58,471 nucleotides of DNA from Lachnospiraceae bacterium. Lineage in GTDB: Bacteria > Bacillota > Clostridia > Lachnospirales > Lachnospiraceae. The number at the start of each line of letters is the position of its first letter. Positions within the stretch are counted from its first letter, which is position 1. Of the stretch, positions 31,867 to 40,409 are shown in pieces. The stretch is taken from assembly GCA_021203465.1 (NCBI GenBank), contig JAJQBC010000092.1:1-58471 (forward strand). Reading direction: 5' to 3'. The notes under the pieces are model-generated. The model saw only the letters and a list, made by a program, of their open reading frames with translations, ran no database searches and was not told the origin of the DNA. The translations under genes and the position numbers were made by a program.

Positions 31867-33017
31867 AAAAACGCATCTGGAGCCTGTTCACCCGTATTAC
31901 AGACAGGGTCTCGCTCTCCCACACCTTTGACGCGCACCACAGTCTGCTCTTCACGGTCAGCGTGATGCTGGCTGCTACCGTGCTTTCTGCCCTGTACCGG
32001 CAGCTGAACGCGCACGATTCTATCAACATCGCGCTCATCTATATTCTGGCGATCATACTGATCTCCTATCACACGGATCTTTACCGCTATGGGGTAATCT
32101 CCAGCCTCGTGAGTGTCTTCCTGATCAACGGTATTTTCACTTATCCCTACTGGGAGATCAGCTTTGCGGTGTCGGGCAGTACCATCACCTTCGCGATCAT
32201 GTATATCATCTCCATCCTGTCCAGCGCGACGGTCTTCCGCATGAAAGAACAGGCGCGAAAACTCAAGGAAGGAGAGCTTCGTATCGCGGAGGCGGAAAAG
32301 GAAAAAGAGAAAGAAAAGCTGCGCGCGAACCTGCTACGCGCCGTCTCGCACGACCTGCGCACACCACTGACCTCGATGATCGGCGCCAGCTCCTCCTATC
32401 TGGAAAACGAAGAGGCTCTGACCTCGGCGGAAAAGCGTCGGCTCATCTCACAGATCTATGAGGACGCCAACTGGCTGCTCCACATGGTCGAGAATCTTCT
32501 CTCCGTCACACGCATCACGGAGGACGGAGCGAATGTCTTGAAAAAGACGCCCGAGCCGATGGAGGAGGTGTTGTTCGACGCAATTTCCACTGTCCGCAAG
32601 CGCTATCCGGATCTGAAGATTGAAACCGAGATTCCTGACGAGCTGGTGGTTGCCCCGATGGACCCGCTGCTGATCAAGCAGGTGATCCTGAACCTGCTTG
32701 AAAATTCTTATTTTCACGCGCACAGTACACAGCCAGTGAAATGCATACTGGACAGCACAGACGCTTTCGTAAATGTCCATATCCGGGATTTCGGCGACGG
32801 AATCGCCCCGGAACGACTCGACGCCATCTTCGATGCGGTTCCCTCCGCCCCCACCTCAGCCTCTGACACCTGCAAAGGTATGGGCATCGGCCTGTCAATC
32901 TGCAAAGCCATCATCAATGCACACGGCGGCGACATCACGGCCCACAACTGTGAACCGGGCGCAGAATTCTGTTTCAGCATACCAAAGGAGGAAAAAACGC
33001 ATGAGTCCGACCGCTAA
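31863..33017 (+). CDS. Short KdpD-like sensor histidine kinase
   Basis: A 384-residue membrane kinase. Residues ~28-120 form a DUF4118-type four-helix membrane region, followed by a coiled coil rich in Lys/Glu, then HisKA with the phospho-His in RAVSHDLRTPLTSM (~161) and HATPase motifs NLLENSYFHA, DFGDGI and GMGIGLSICKAI. It matches the C-terminal half of KdpD and lacks the ~400-residue N-terminal KdpD/Usp domains. The start is TTG at 31863, overlapping the tmcAL stop, with GAGGAGG at good distance. Its stop overlaps the response-regulator start. Confidence 0.87.
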   Translation: MKKRIWSLFTRITDRVSLSHTFDAHHSLLFTVSVMLAATVLSALYRQLNAHDSINIALIYILAIILISYHTDLYRYGVISSLVSVFLINGIFTYPYWEISFAVSGSTITFAIMYIISILSSATVFRMKEQARKLKEGELRIAEAEKEKEKEKLRANLLRAVSHDLRTPLTSMIGASSSYLENEEALTSAEKRRLISQIYEDANWLLHMVENLLSVTRITEDGANVLKKTPEPMEEVLFDAISTVRKRYPDLKIETEIPDELVVAPMDPLLIKQVILNLLENSYFHAHSTQPVKCILDSTDAFVNVHIRDFGDGIAPERLDAIFDAVPSAPTSASDTCKGMGIGLSICKAIINAHGGDITAHNCEPGAEFCFSIPKEEKTHESDR

Positions 33018-33711
33018 GATTCTTATTATAGAGGACGAAAAGAATATCCGAAGTTTCATCATCTCCGTCCTCGAGACACAGGGCTATCAGGTCGTCCCCG
33101 CAGCCACGGGACAGGAGGGGCTCTCGCTCGCGGCTTCGCTCTGCCCCGATCTCATCCTCCTCGATCTCGGCCTGCCTGACATGGATGGAAATGAAGTAAT
33201 CCACAGACTCCGGGAATGGTCTGCCGTCCCGCTGCTCGTCATCTCTGCACGCACGGAAGAGAATGATAAGGTGCAGGCGCTTGACCTAGGAGCCGACGAC
33301 TATATCACCAAACCCTTCGGTAATTCCGAGCTGCTGGCGCGCATCCGCACGGCTCTTCGGCACGGAAGCCTGCGTCAAGCGGATGCAGCCGCCGTCTTTG
33401 GTCCCTACCGCTGCGGTGGGCTTATCATTGACTTTGCAAAACGTCTGGTCACTCGAGACGGACAGGAGATTCATCTGACACAGAATGAATTCAAGATTGT
33501 AGAACTGCTCGCGCGCAACGCCGGACGCGTGCTGACCTATGACCGGCTGATCGAGCACATCTGGGGTCCCTATTCCGAAAATGACAACACCATCCTCCGC
33601 GTCAATATGGCCAACATCCGCCGCAAACTGGAACCGAATCCGGCGGAACCCATCTATATTTTCACCGAGATTGGAATCGGCTACCGGATGGCTGAGGAAG
33701 ACGCACGCTGA
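33001..33711 (+). CDS. KdpE-like OmpR-family response regulator
   Basis: A 236-residue regulator. The receiver domain has phospho-acceptor Asp in LILLDLGLPDMDG (~54), an acidic pair at IIEDEK, and the Lys in DYITKPFG. The C-terminal winged helix contains LTQNEFKIVELLARNAGRVLTYDRLIEHIWG and ANIRRKLEPNP. It is translated from ATG 33001, overlapping the kinase by 17 bases. The pair resembles KdpDE, but no kdpFABC genes are in the window, so the target genes must lie elsewhere. Confidence 0.9.
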   Translation: MSPTAKILIIEDEKNIRSFIISVLETQGYQVVPAATGQEGLSLAASLCPDLILLDLGLPDMDGNEVIHRLREWSAVPLLVISARTEENDKVQALDLGADDYITKPFGNSELLARIRTALRHGSLRQADAAAVFGPYRCGGLIIDFAKRLVTRDGQEIHLTQNEFKIVELLARNAGRVLTYDRLIEHIWGPYSENDNTILRVNMANIRRKLEPNPAEPIYIFTEIGIGYRMAEEDAR

Positions 33712-33724
33712 GGACTGTAAATGT

Positions 33725-33776
33725 AAAACCCCTCCGGGAGGCAGGATGTTCAGGAGGCCTGCGCCCGGTGGGGTTT
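33725..33776. terminator. Terminator at the end of the kinase-regulator operon
   Basis: AAAACCCCTCCGGG (33725-33738) pairs with CCCGGTGGGGTTTT (33763-33776). It also lies in the path of the minus-strand riboswitch transcript and could end both. Confidence 0.8.
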
Positions 33777-33778
33777 TA

Positions 33779-33978
33779 CTGATTCGGTTCGGCGTGCCAT
33801 TCTCATGTGTTTGATAATGGAGGATTTCACATGAACGCCTTCCCTTTATATTGTGCATATTGCTTGAGATTTCACATAAAAACGCCGCCTCAACCCACGA
33901 GCCGACATTTCAAAAGACGAAGCGCGCCATTCACCCCGTCTGTTGGATGTTAAGCCTTGCTCGGAGACTCATCTCATA
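33779..33978. other. Region below the riboswitch without a full gene
   Basis: On the minus strand, only tiny frames follow the riboswitch. One starts GTG 33830 with GGGAAGG upstream, encodes 26 residues (VKSSIIKHMRMARRTESV in part) and stops at 33750 inside the terminator. Nothing resembling a cobalamin transport or synthesis gene is present. Confidence 0.4.
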
Positions 33979-34160
33979 TGTCAAGCAGGTTTCCTGGCTT
34001 ACGGATACAAACGTCTATCCTCCCCTTCTCGCACGTCTTTGGGTTCTGCAATGGGATAATGAGGACAGGCTCTCCGAATACAGTGACCGGATCGTTCAGG
34101 ACTCACACCTGATTCCCTTTCTCACAAGCGGCAACTGCCGCTGTGCACTTGACACAGCAT
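33979..34160 (-). ncRNA. Cobalamin (AdoCbl-type) riboswitch
   Basis: On the minus strand, AAGGGAATCAGGTGTGAGTC, GGTCACTGTATTCGGAGAG and the near-invariant AAGCCAGGAAACCTGC occur in the order and spacing of the cobalamin riboswitch core. A P2-like hairpin (AGCGGCAGTTGCCGCT) precedes the core. Cobalamin binding normally represses the downstream gene, but none is present here. Confidence 0.85.
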
Positions 34161-34177
34161 TCTTCTGCACAAGTATT

Positions 34178-34206
34178 ATTATAGCTGTTGCCTTTGGTCA
34201 TGTCAA
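34178..34206 (-). promoter_or_regulatory. Perfect consensus sigma-A promoter for the riboswitch
   Basis: On the minus strand: TTGACA (34206-34201), exactly 17 bases, TATAAT (34183-34178). Both hexamers match consensus completely. Confidence 0.85.
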
Positions 34207-34229
34207 GCTGTTTGCAGAAACAATTACTT

Positions 34230-34652
34230 TTATTCCTTCTTCAACTCTTTCTGGGAGTAGCTCTCATAACAGAAACGGATGATATCCTTTCTGGTCACGA
34301 TCCCGATGAAGATCTCCTTGTCGTCGATCACAGGCACAAAGTTCTGATTCAACGCCAGCCGAACCAGATCCTCCATCGACGCGTCGATCGACACCGCTCT
34401 GGTCTGGAGACGGCGCTCAATGCTGGTGATCGAAATATTCTCCGCTGCCTTCAGATTCATATCATAGCGCTTTTTCAGCGTCCAGAGGATATCGCCCTCC
34501 GTCACAGTGCCGACATAGTGACCCTCGCGGTCAATCATGGGAATTCCCGTATAGCTGCTTCTCTCCAGCTTCTCAATCGCCTGCCGGAGCGTCCAGTCAT
34601 TGCGCAGGTAAGAAACTTCACTCTTCGGCGTCAAAAAAAACAGTATATTCAT
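34230..34652 (-). CDS. CBS-domain pair protein
   Basis: A 140-residue protein made of two CBS domains (Bateman module): WTLRQAIEKLERSSYTGIPMIDREGHYVGTVTEGDIL and VSIDASMEDLVRLALNQNFVPVIDDKEIFIGIVTRKDIIRF. Such modules bind adenosine nucleotides and regulate partners. It lies 13 bases after the cardiolipin synthase stop and is probably co-transcribed with it. No enzyme domain is attached; its partner is unknown. Confidence 0.87.
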   Translation of the reverse strand: MNILFFLTPKSEVSYLRNDWTLRQAIEKLERSSYTGIPMIDREGHYVGTVTEGDILWTLKKRYDMNLKAAENISITSIERRLQTRAVSIDASMEDLVRLALNQNFVPVIDDKEIFIGIVTRKDIIRFCYESYSQKELKKE

Positions 34653-34665
34653 ATTTCTTCATCCT

Positions 34666-36198
34666 TTACATCAGGGGAGCCACCACGCGCAGGGCAGAAT
34701 TGATAATCCCGCCAACCAAGCCCTCGCGGCAGTCCGCAAGCGACACTTCGCGGCTCTTCTCGAAACAGTCCTCAAAATCGCGCTTCACATCCATCACCGC
34801 ACTGCAGCGGTAAAGGAAGGTGCCGCACTCAAAGTGCAGATACAGGCTGCGATAGTCCAGATTAATCGTGCCGACCGTGGCAATCCGATCATCGCACACG
34901 AAAGACTTCGCGTGTACAAAACCCGGCGAATACTCGTAGATCTTCACACCCGCAATCAAAAGGGACGGGTAATAGGTCTTCGCCATGGAAAATACCAGTT
35001 TCTTATCCGGGATACCCGGCATCTGAATCCGCACGTCGACGCCGCGTTTTGCGGCAAGGCAGAGCGCGCTCTCCATCTCATCGCTGACCAGCAGGTAAGG
35101 CGTCGCGATATAGACATAATCCTTCGCCTGATTCAAAATATTGATATAGACATTCTCGCCAAGCGCCTCATTGTCGAGCGGCGTATCGCCGTAAGGCACA
35201 ACATAGCCGTCATCCTCAAAGGGCTTCGGATGCCATCTGTGCGGGCAGAACCGCTCAAAATCTGTCTCCGGCGTGCGGAAACCGTTCCAGATCTCCAGAA
35301 ACATCATCGTAAAGTTGAAGACCGCCTCACCCTCCAGACGCACCGCCGTATCCTTCCAGTGGCCAAAGCGCATCTTTCGGTTGATATACTCATCCGCCAG
35401 ATTGATACCGCCGTTGTAGGCCGTATGGCCATCGACCACCAGAATCTTGCGGTGGTCGCGGTTGTTCATGACAATCGAGAAGAACGGGATGAAACGATTA
35501 AAAGCCATGCATTGAATACCCATCTTCTCAAGCTTCTGCGCATAGCGGATCGGCAGCAGCGACACACAACCCACATCGTCATAGATCAGGCGAACATCGA
35601 CGCCCTCCTTTACCTTGCGCAGCAAAAGCTCCAGAATCATGTCCCACATCACGCCCTCGGCAATGATATAGTATTCCAGAAAAATGTAGTGCTCTGCCTT
35701 CCGAATATCCTCGAGCATGTCCGCAAACATCTCTTCGCCGACGCGATAATACTTTACAGACGTATTTTTCCATACAGGATAGCCGCCATATCTGCCGATA
35801 TAACTCAATCCTCCGGCCGTCTGCGGATCCGTCTGCCGGACCTCCTCCAGCGTGTCCTCATTCTGCGCCATCGTCCCCTGCATCCCGTCCTTGACCTTCG
35901 CCAGACGTCTCGCAAGTCTCCTGCTCGGCCTCTTATTCCCGATCATCAGATAGAGAATGCCACCCAACAGCGGCACTGCCATGATCAGGATAATCCACAC
36001 AATCTTGTAAGCAGAATTTTCATCCTTGCGGATCAGGTAAAGCAAGATCAGTATACTCAATACCCGGAAAAAAATATTGATGTAGATCGAATACGTTCCC
36101 AGATAGGCAAAGAAGACTAAAAGCCAGAGTCCCTGGACGATAATCGCCAGGCCGACCAGCACCACGCGGCTCGTAAAAATTTTCAGTAATTTTCTCAT
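34666..36198 (-). CDS. cls: Cardiolipin synthase
   Basis: A 510-residue phospholipase D-superfamily enzyme that joins phosphatidylglycerols into cardiolipin at the membrane. Two N-terminal transmembrane helices (residues ~10-65) are followed by PxxGxxxY-like PLLGGILYLMIGNKRP. HKD motif 1 is HRKILVVDG (~250) with YNGGINLADEYINR; motif 2 is HAKSFVCDD (~431) with TVGTINLDYRSLYLHFE. ATG 36198 is used; an ATG seven codons upstream (36219) is an alternative, and neither has a strong ribosome site. Confidence 0.9.
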   Translation of the reverse strand: MRKLLKIFTSRVVLVGLAIIVQGLWLLVFFAYLGTYSIYINIFFRVLSILILLYLIRKDENSAYKIVWIILIMAVPLLGGILYLMIGNKRPSRRLARRLAKVKDGMQGTMAQNEDTLEEVRQTDPQTAGGLSYIGRYGGYPVWKNTSVKYYRVGEEMFADMLEDIRKAEHYIFLEYYIIAEGVMWDMILELLLRKVKEGVDVRLIYDDVGCVSLLPIRYAQKLEKMGIQCMAFNRFIPFFSIVMNNRDHRKILVVDGHTAYNGGINLADEYINRKMRFGHWKDTAVRLEGEAVFNFTMMFLEIWNGFRTPETDFERFCPHRWHPKPFEDDGYVVPYGDTPLDNEALGENVYINILNQAKDYVYIATPYLLVSDEMESALCLAAKRGVDVRIQMPGIPDKKLVFSMAKTYYPSLLIAGVKIYEYSPGFVHAKSFVCDDRIATVGTINLDYRSLYLHFECGTFLYRCSAVMDVKRDFEDCFEKSREVSLADCREGLVGGIINSALRVVAPLM

Positions 36199-36287
36199 GT
36201 ATACCCGTACTCCATCCAACTACAGTATACCTCTCTCCGCGTAAACTTTCTGTTAAATCTTTCTTAAAATATTATGGCTGTGAACAC

Positions 36288-37106
36288 TCACGAATCCGCA
36301 TTTTCCAGATGTACGGTCATCTGCGGGAACGGAATGTCGATCTGCTCCTCTGCGAAACGGTTGTGCACAGTCTCCAGCACACTCCACTTGACGTCCCAGT
36401 AGTCGCCTGCCATGACCCACGGGCGGATCAAGATCGTGATGCCGCTGTCGCCAAGCTCGTCGACCGCTACCACACAGGCCGGTTCTTGAAGAATCCGCTC
36501 ATCACTGTCGAGAATCTCGTGAATCACCCGCTGCGCCTTCTTGAGATCGGAACCGTAAGCCACGCTGACGCTCATGTCGACGCGCCGCGTCTCGTTGGCG
36601 GAATAGTTGACAATCGTGCCGTTTGCCAGCGTGCCGTTCGGCAGAATTACATTGCGATTGTCCACCGTATGTAGGGTCGTGGCAAAGAGCGAAATCTCCA
36701 CCACCGTTCCCTCGCAGCTGCTCGCCGAGACGAAGTCGCCGACCTTGAAGGGCTTCAGGATCAGAATCAGAATGCCGCCGGCAAAATTCGATAGGCTGCC
36801 CTGCAGGGACAGGCCGACCGCCACGCCCGCGGTGCCGAGGATCGTGATAAAGGAGGTCGTCTGCACGCCAAAGTGCGCGAGAATGACGAGCGCCAGGATC
36901 ACGTAGGCCGCGATTTTTACAAAGCCGTCCAGAAACTGGATGACGCCGGTATCGATCTGCGCGCGTTCCAACACTCCCTGCAAGAGCTTTCTCAGATATT
37001 TGATCGCTTTAATCCCAATAAACAGGAACACAAGCGCCCAGACGACCGACATGCCTGCCGAGAGAAATTTAGGCCAAAGAGTTGCGATAACAGTTTCCAG
37101 ATTCAT
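36288..37106 (-). CDS. mscS: Small-conductance mechanosensitive channel (MscS family)
   Basis: A 272-residue membrane channel with three transmembrane helices. The pore helix region is TILGTAGVAVGLSLQGSLSNFAGGILILILKPFKVGDF (residues ~90-130), and the cytoplasmic beta domain carries GTVVEISLFATTLHTVDNRNVILPNG. It protects cells against hypo-osmotic shock. The ATG at 37106 overlaps the ligA stop (ATGA), so it is translated together with DNA ligase. Length matches E. coli MscS. Confidence 0.92.
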   Translation of the reverse strand: MNLETVIATLWPKFLSAGMSVVWALVFLFIGIKAIKYLRKLLQGVLERAQIDTGVIQFLDGFVKIAAYVILALVILAHFGVQTTSFITILGTAGVAVGLSLQGSLSNFAGGILILILKPFKVGDFVSASSCEGTVVEISLFATTLHTVDNRNVILPNGTLANGTIVNYSANETRRVDMSVSVAYGSDLKKAQRVIHEILDSDERILQEPACVVAVDELGDSGITILIRPWVMAGDYWDVKWSVLETVHNRFAEEQIDIPFPQMTVHLENADS

Positions 37107-39088
37107 GATATATTTTCCTCACTTTCCACAAAACGGTTCAGGAAATCCTGTTCCGATATAATTTCAACGCCCAGCTCCTTCGCTTTTTTATTTTTTGAAG
37201 AAGCCGAATGGACGTCGTTGTTAATAAGAAACCCTGTCTTCGAGGTGACGCTCCCGGTCACTTTCCCGCCCTTCGACTCGATCAGGTCTTTCAGCGCGTT
37301 CCGATTCGGAAAATGCGTGAGGCTGCCGGTGATCACGAAAATCTTTCCGGCGAGCGTCTGCGCGCTTTCGTCCGTCTCCTCACGGTAAAGGGAAAGCTCG
37401 TCCATAAGATCGTCAAGCCAGCGGTTATGCTCCGCGTCGCGAAAATACTCCTCCACCGACGCGCCGATCACACCGCCGATACCGGGGATCTCACTCAATT
37501 CCTCTGCCGAAGCACTTCGCAGCAAGGCGAGATCGTCCTGATACTCGCGGCTGAGCAGCTTTGCATTTGCAAGGCCGATATTCGGAATACCAAGGCTGTA
37601 GATCACGCGAGCAAGCGTCGTACGGCGTGCTTTCCCCGCGCTCGCGATCAGATTCTCGTAGGATTTCTCGCCAAATCCCTCCATCTCCACGATCGCGTCG
37701 CGGTGGCGGTCCAGATGAAACAGATCCGCATATTCATGAATAAAGCCCTTTCCGATCAGCTTTTCCAGCGTCATCTCGGAGAGGCCGTCGATATTCATCG
37801 CGTCGCGGCTCACGAAGAGCGTAAATGCCTTGATCTTCTTTGCCTGGCAGTCCGGGTTCGTGCAATAAAGCGACTCCACACCGCCTGTATTCTCAATCCG
37901 GGTCAGTCCGCCGCAGACCGGACAGCGCTCCGGAATCGGCGCGTTTCCGCTGCCGGTCAGGTTCTCAGCAATCTGCGGGATGATCATGTTCGCCTTATAA
38001 ACCGTGATCTCATCGCCGATGCCGAGGCACAGCGCCTTCAGAATGCTGACGTTGTGCACCGACGCGCGGCTGACCGTCGTTCCCTCCAGCTCCACCGGCT
38101 CAAAGACCGCGACCGGATTGATAAGGCCGGTACGTGAAGGACTCCATTCAATTTCGACGAGTTTCGTCTCCCGCTGCTCATCCTGCCACTTGAAAGCATA
38201 GGAATCCCGCGGAAATTTCGCCGTGCGGCCGAGCGACTGTCCATAGGCGATGTCCTCATAGACGCTGACCAGCCCGTCCGACGGAAAATCATTCTGCGCG
38301 ATCGCCTCGGAAAAAGCACGCACCGCTTCCGGCACCTGCGCGCCAGTCACTTTTTTATATTCCACCACGTCGAAGCCTTGCTCCTGCATCCAGAGAAACT
38401 GCTTTTCCCTCGAATTCTCAAAATCGACGCCGTCCGCACGCACAAGGGCGAAAGCATAGAAATAGACGCAGCGCTGTGCGGTAATCTCGTTATTCAGCTG
38501 CCTGACAGAACCGCTACAGAGATTTCGCGGATTCTTGTAGCGAGCCGCCTCGTCGTCGATCTCCCGGTTGATCCGTTCAAAGTCCGAATAACGGATGACC
38601 GCCTCGCCGCGCAGCACCGTCGTCCCCTCATGCGGGATCTTAAGCGGCACATTCTGAAAGACCCGCGCATTGTTCGTGATGACTTCACCGATCTCGCCGT
38701 TTCCCCGCGTCACAGCCTTGAAAAGCGCGCCATCCTCGTAGGTCAGGACAACCGTCAGCCCGTCCAACTTCCAGGACAGAAGCACCTCATGTTCTCCCGC
38801 AAAATCCGCGAGCGCACCGACATCCTTTGTCTTGTCAAGCGAGAGCATCGGCGTCTCATGCCGCTCCTTCGGCAGCTCATCAACCGCCTCATAGCCAACG
38901 GTCACAGTTGGGCTGCCGGAGAGCACCGTGCCGGTCTCCTGTTCTAACTTCACAAGCTCGTCGTACAGCCGGTCATACTCGAAGTTGCTCATAATCTCGC
39001 GGTCTTCCTGATAATAAGCCTTTGAAGCTGCACGAAGCTGCACCCCAAGCTCCCGCATGCGCGCGACCTTAGTCTCTCTCTCATCCAT
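37103..39088 (-). CDS. ligA: NAD-dependent DNA ligase LigA
   Basis: A 661-residue essential replication and repair ligase. The adenylation Lys is in WKLDGLTVVL (~106). The OB-fold region contains SPSRTGLINPVAVFEPVELEGTTVSRASVHN. The zinc finger has CPVCGG and CTNPDCQAK (~397-420), followed by helix-hairpin-helix repeats and a C-terminal BRCT domain (AGKIFVITGSLTHFPNR, from ~575). ATG 39088 follows AGGAGG and overlaps the 3' end of the pseudouridine synthase gene by 8 bases. The active-site motif is KLDG where many ligases have KIDG or KVDG. Confidence 0.94.
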   Translation of the reverse strand: MDERETKVARMRELGVQLRAASKAYYQEDREIMSNFEYDRLYDELVKLEQETGTVLSGSPTVTVGYEAVDELPKERHETPMLSLDKTKDVGALADFAGEHEVLLSWKLDGLTVVLTYEDGALFKAVTRGNGEIGEVITNNARVFQNVPLKIPHEGTTVLRGEAVIRYSDFERINREIDDEAARYKNPRNLCSGSVRQLNNEITAQRCVYFYAFALVRADGVDFENSREKQFLWMQEQGFDVVEYKKVTGAQVPEAVRAFSEAIAQNDFPSDGLVSVYEDIAYGQSLGRTAKFPRDSYAFKWQDEQRETKLVEIEWSPSRTGLINPVAVFEPVELEGTTVSRASVHNVSILKALCLGIGDEITVYKANMIIPQIAENLTGSGNAPIPERCPVCGGLTRIENTGGVESLYCTNPDCQAKKIKAFTLFVSRDAMNIDGLSEMTLEKLIGKGFIHEYADLFHLDRHRDAIVEMEGFGEKSYENLIASAGKARRTTLARVIYSLGIPNIGLANAKLLSREYQDDLALLRSASAEELSEIPGIGGVIGASVEEYFRDAEHNRWLDDLMDELSLYREETDESAQTLAGKIFVITGSLTHFPNRNALKDLIESKGGKVTGSVTSKTGFLINNDVHSASSKNKKAKELGVEIISEQDFLNRFVESEENIS

Positions 39089-39809
39089 CCTGCACATCCT
39101 CCTGCTCTGTCTCAAGCATTGCCATCAGCTCCAGCCGTTCCCTCTCCGTCACATTCCGCCAAGCGCCGGTCTTCAGATGGCCGAGCCGGATATTCAGGAC
39201 CCGCACCCTTTTGAGTTCCTGCACATGATAGCCAAACTCCCCGCACATCCTGCGGATCTGCCGGTTCAGCCCCTGAGTCAGCACGATGCGGAACGAGCGC
39301 TTTCCGATCCGCTCTGCCTGACAGGGTCTCGTCGTGACACCAAGCTCCCGCAAAGCCACGCCCGCCGCCATGTCCTTCAGAAAACGGTCATTGAAATCAC
39401 GGTCGAGCGTCACCTCATATTCCTTCTCATGGAAATTCGCGCCGCGCATCATGCGCTGAATGAGGTCTCCCTGATTCGTCATCAGAAGCAGGCCCTCCGA
39501 ATCCTTGTCCAACCTTCCTGCATAGGTGATGCGCTTCGGATAATTCAGAAATTCAATAATATTTACGTCGCCGCCCTGACTCCTCTCCGAGCAAACGATA
39601 CCGCGGGGCTTGTTGACTGCCAGCAGAATGAAGCCATCCTTCCCTTCAACCGGCTCGCCGTCAAGAAGCACTCTCTGCCCCTCCTCGATCTGCATCCCCA
39701 GCTCAGCCGCGCGTCCGTCAACGCTCACGCGTCCCGCCGCGATCAGCCTGTCCGCTTCACGCCGCGAGCAGACGCCCGCCTCACTCAGATATTTATTTAA
39801 ACGAACCAT
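39081..39809 (-). CDS. rluF: RsuA/RluF-family pseudouridine synthase
   Basis: A 242-residue rRNA-modifying enzyme. The N-terminal S4 RNA-binding domain is VRLNKYLSEAGVCSRREADRLI. The catalytic Asp is in YAGRLDKDSEGLLLMTNQGDL (~100), followed by KEYEVTLDRDF and LTQGLNRQIRRMCGEFGY. The LNRQIRRM motif and the single S4 domain place it in the RluF/RluB branch, likely modifying 23S rRNA; the exact uridine is not proven. It is first in an operon with ligA and mscS. Confidence 0.87.
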   Translation of the reverse strand: MVRLNKYLSEAGVCSRREADRLIAAGRVSVDGRAAELGMQIEEGQRVLLDGEPVEGKDGFILLAVNKPRGIVCSERSQGGDVNIIEFLNYPKRITYAGRLDKDSEGLLLMTNQGDLIQRMMRGANFHEKEYEVTLDRDFNDRFLKDMAAGVALRELGVTTRPCQAERIGKRSFRIVLTQGLNRQIRRMCGEFGYHVQELKRVRVLNIRLGHLKTGAWRNVTERERLELMAMLETEQEDVQDG

Positions 39810-39900
39810 CTATGTACTGTTCCCTTCCGGGACTGCTTATCGCGCAGCCCCGCTTTTCCTATCATACCAGAGATTTCCAGAAAAGACCAGAACTTCTTCT

Positions 39901-40335
39901 CTATAGATAAGCCCGAAGTTTTTCCATATTTTTCTCCTCAAAATCCATAATTTCCCGCGCCATCTCACAGTATTCCCTCTGCGCGCCGCTGTTTTCCTTC
40001 ACCGCCTTCATCAGGTCGGTGATGCCCATCGCGTTCCCGCGGATCAGCATGTCCGCGAGATGCGGCGTGCTGGTGTTGAGCAGCGTGTTCATCTGAATTC
40101 CACCCCACAACTTTGTGCGGTCCAAAACGCTGCCTTGCGGCATCTCCTCTTTCTCCTTCGCAAATTCTCGTTCCACCCGCTCTTCGAACCGCTGAAATCT
40201 GCAGGCCTGCCTGTTCAGGTCGAGCGCCAGATCCTCGTCCTCCACCTTGCTGATCATCATGTTGATCGCATCGCGGCCCACATGCGCATTCTTATAGCAC
40301 TCCGTGAGCACTGCCCTGTCTGCCCCTGTAATCAT
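39901..40335 (-). CDS. Small helical (ferritin-like) protein
   Basis: A 144-residue, almost entirely helical protein. NAHVGRDAINMMISKVEDEDLALDLNRQACRFQRFEERVEREF and DLMKAVKENSGAQREYCEMAREIMDFEEKNMEKL suggest a ferritin-like or DUF2383-type four-helix bundle, but the full di-iron ligand set is not clear. The family role is unknown. The start at 40335 has AAGGAG as ribosome site, and this site lies in the 3' arm of a hairpin, which may limit translation. Confidence 0.7.
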   Translation of the reverse strand: MITGADRAVLTECYKNAHVGRDAINMMISKVEDEDLALDLNRQACRFQRFEERVEREFAKEKEEMPQGSVLDRTKLWGGIQMNTLLNTSTPHLADMLIRGNAMGITDLMKAVKENSGAQREYCEMAREIMDFEEKNMEKLRAYL

Positions 40336-40382
40336 AAAAAAAGCTCCTTTCCCTCACTTGATCCTAGGGTATGGAGCTTTTT
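40335..40382 (-). terminator. Terminator-like hairpin that contains a ribosome binding site
   Basis: On the minus strand AAAAAGCTCC (from 40382) pairs with GGAGCTTTTT, followed by TT and directly by ATG 40335. It looks like the terminator of the SH3-protein gene, yet AAGGAG of the next gene is part of its 3' arm. Confidence 0.65.
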
Positions 40383-40409
40383 CACATTTTATTCAGATGT
40401 CAGGCGTCT

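Noticed and set aside
33286-33858. Minus-strand frame starting below the cobalamin riboswitch (190 codons)
   Set aside because: Attractive as the missing riboswitch gene, but most of it is antisense to the response regulator, its start lacks a good ribosome site, and the translation resembles no family; a terminator also lies in its path.
34834-36120. Long plus-strand open frame opposite cardiolipin synthase
   Set aside because: A shadow of the cls gene on the other strand, with no recognisable domain.
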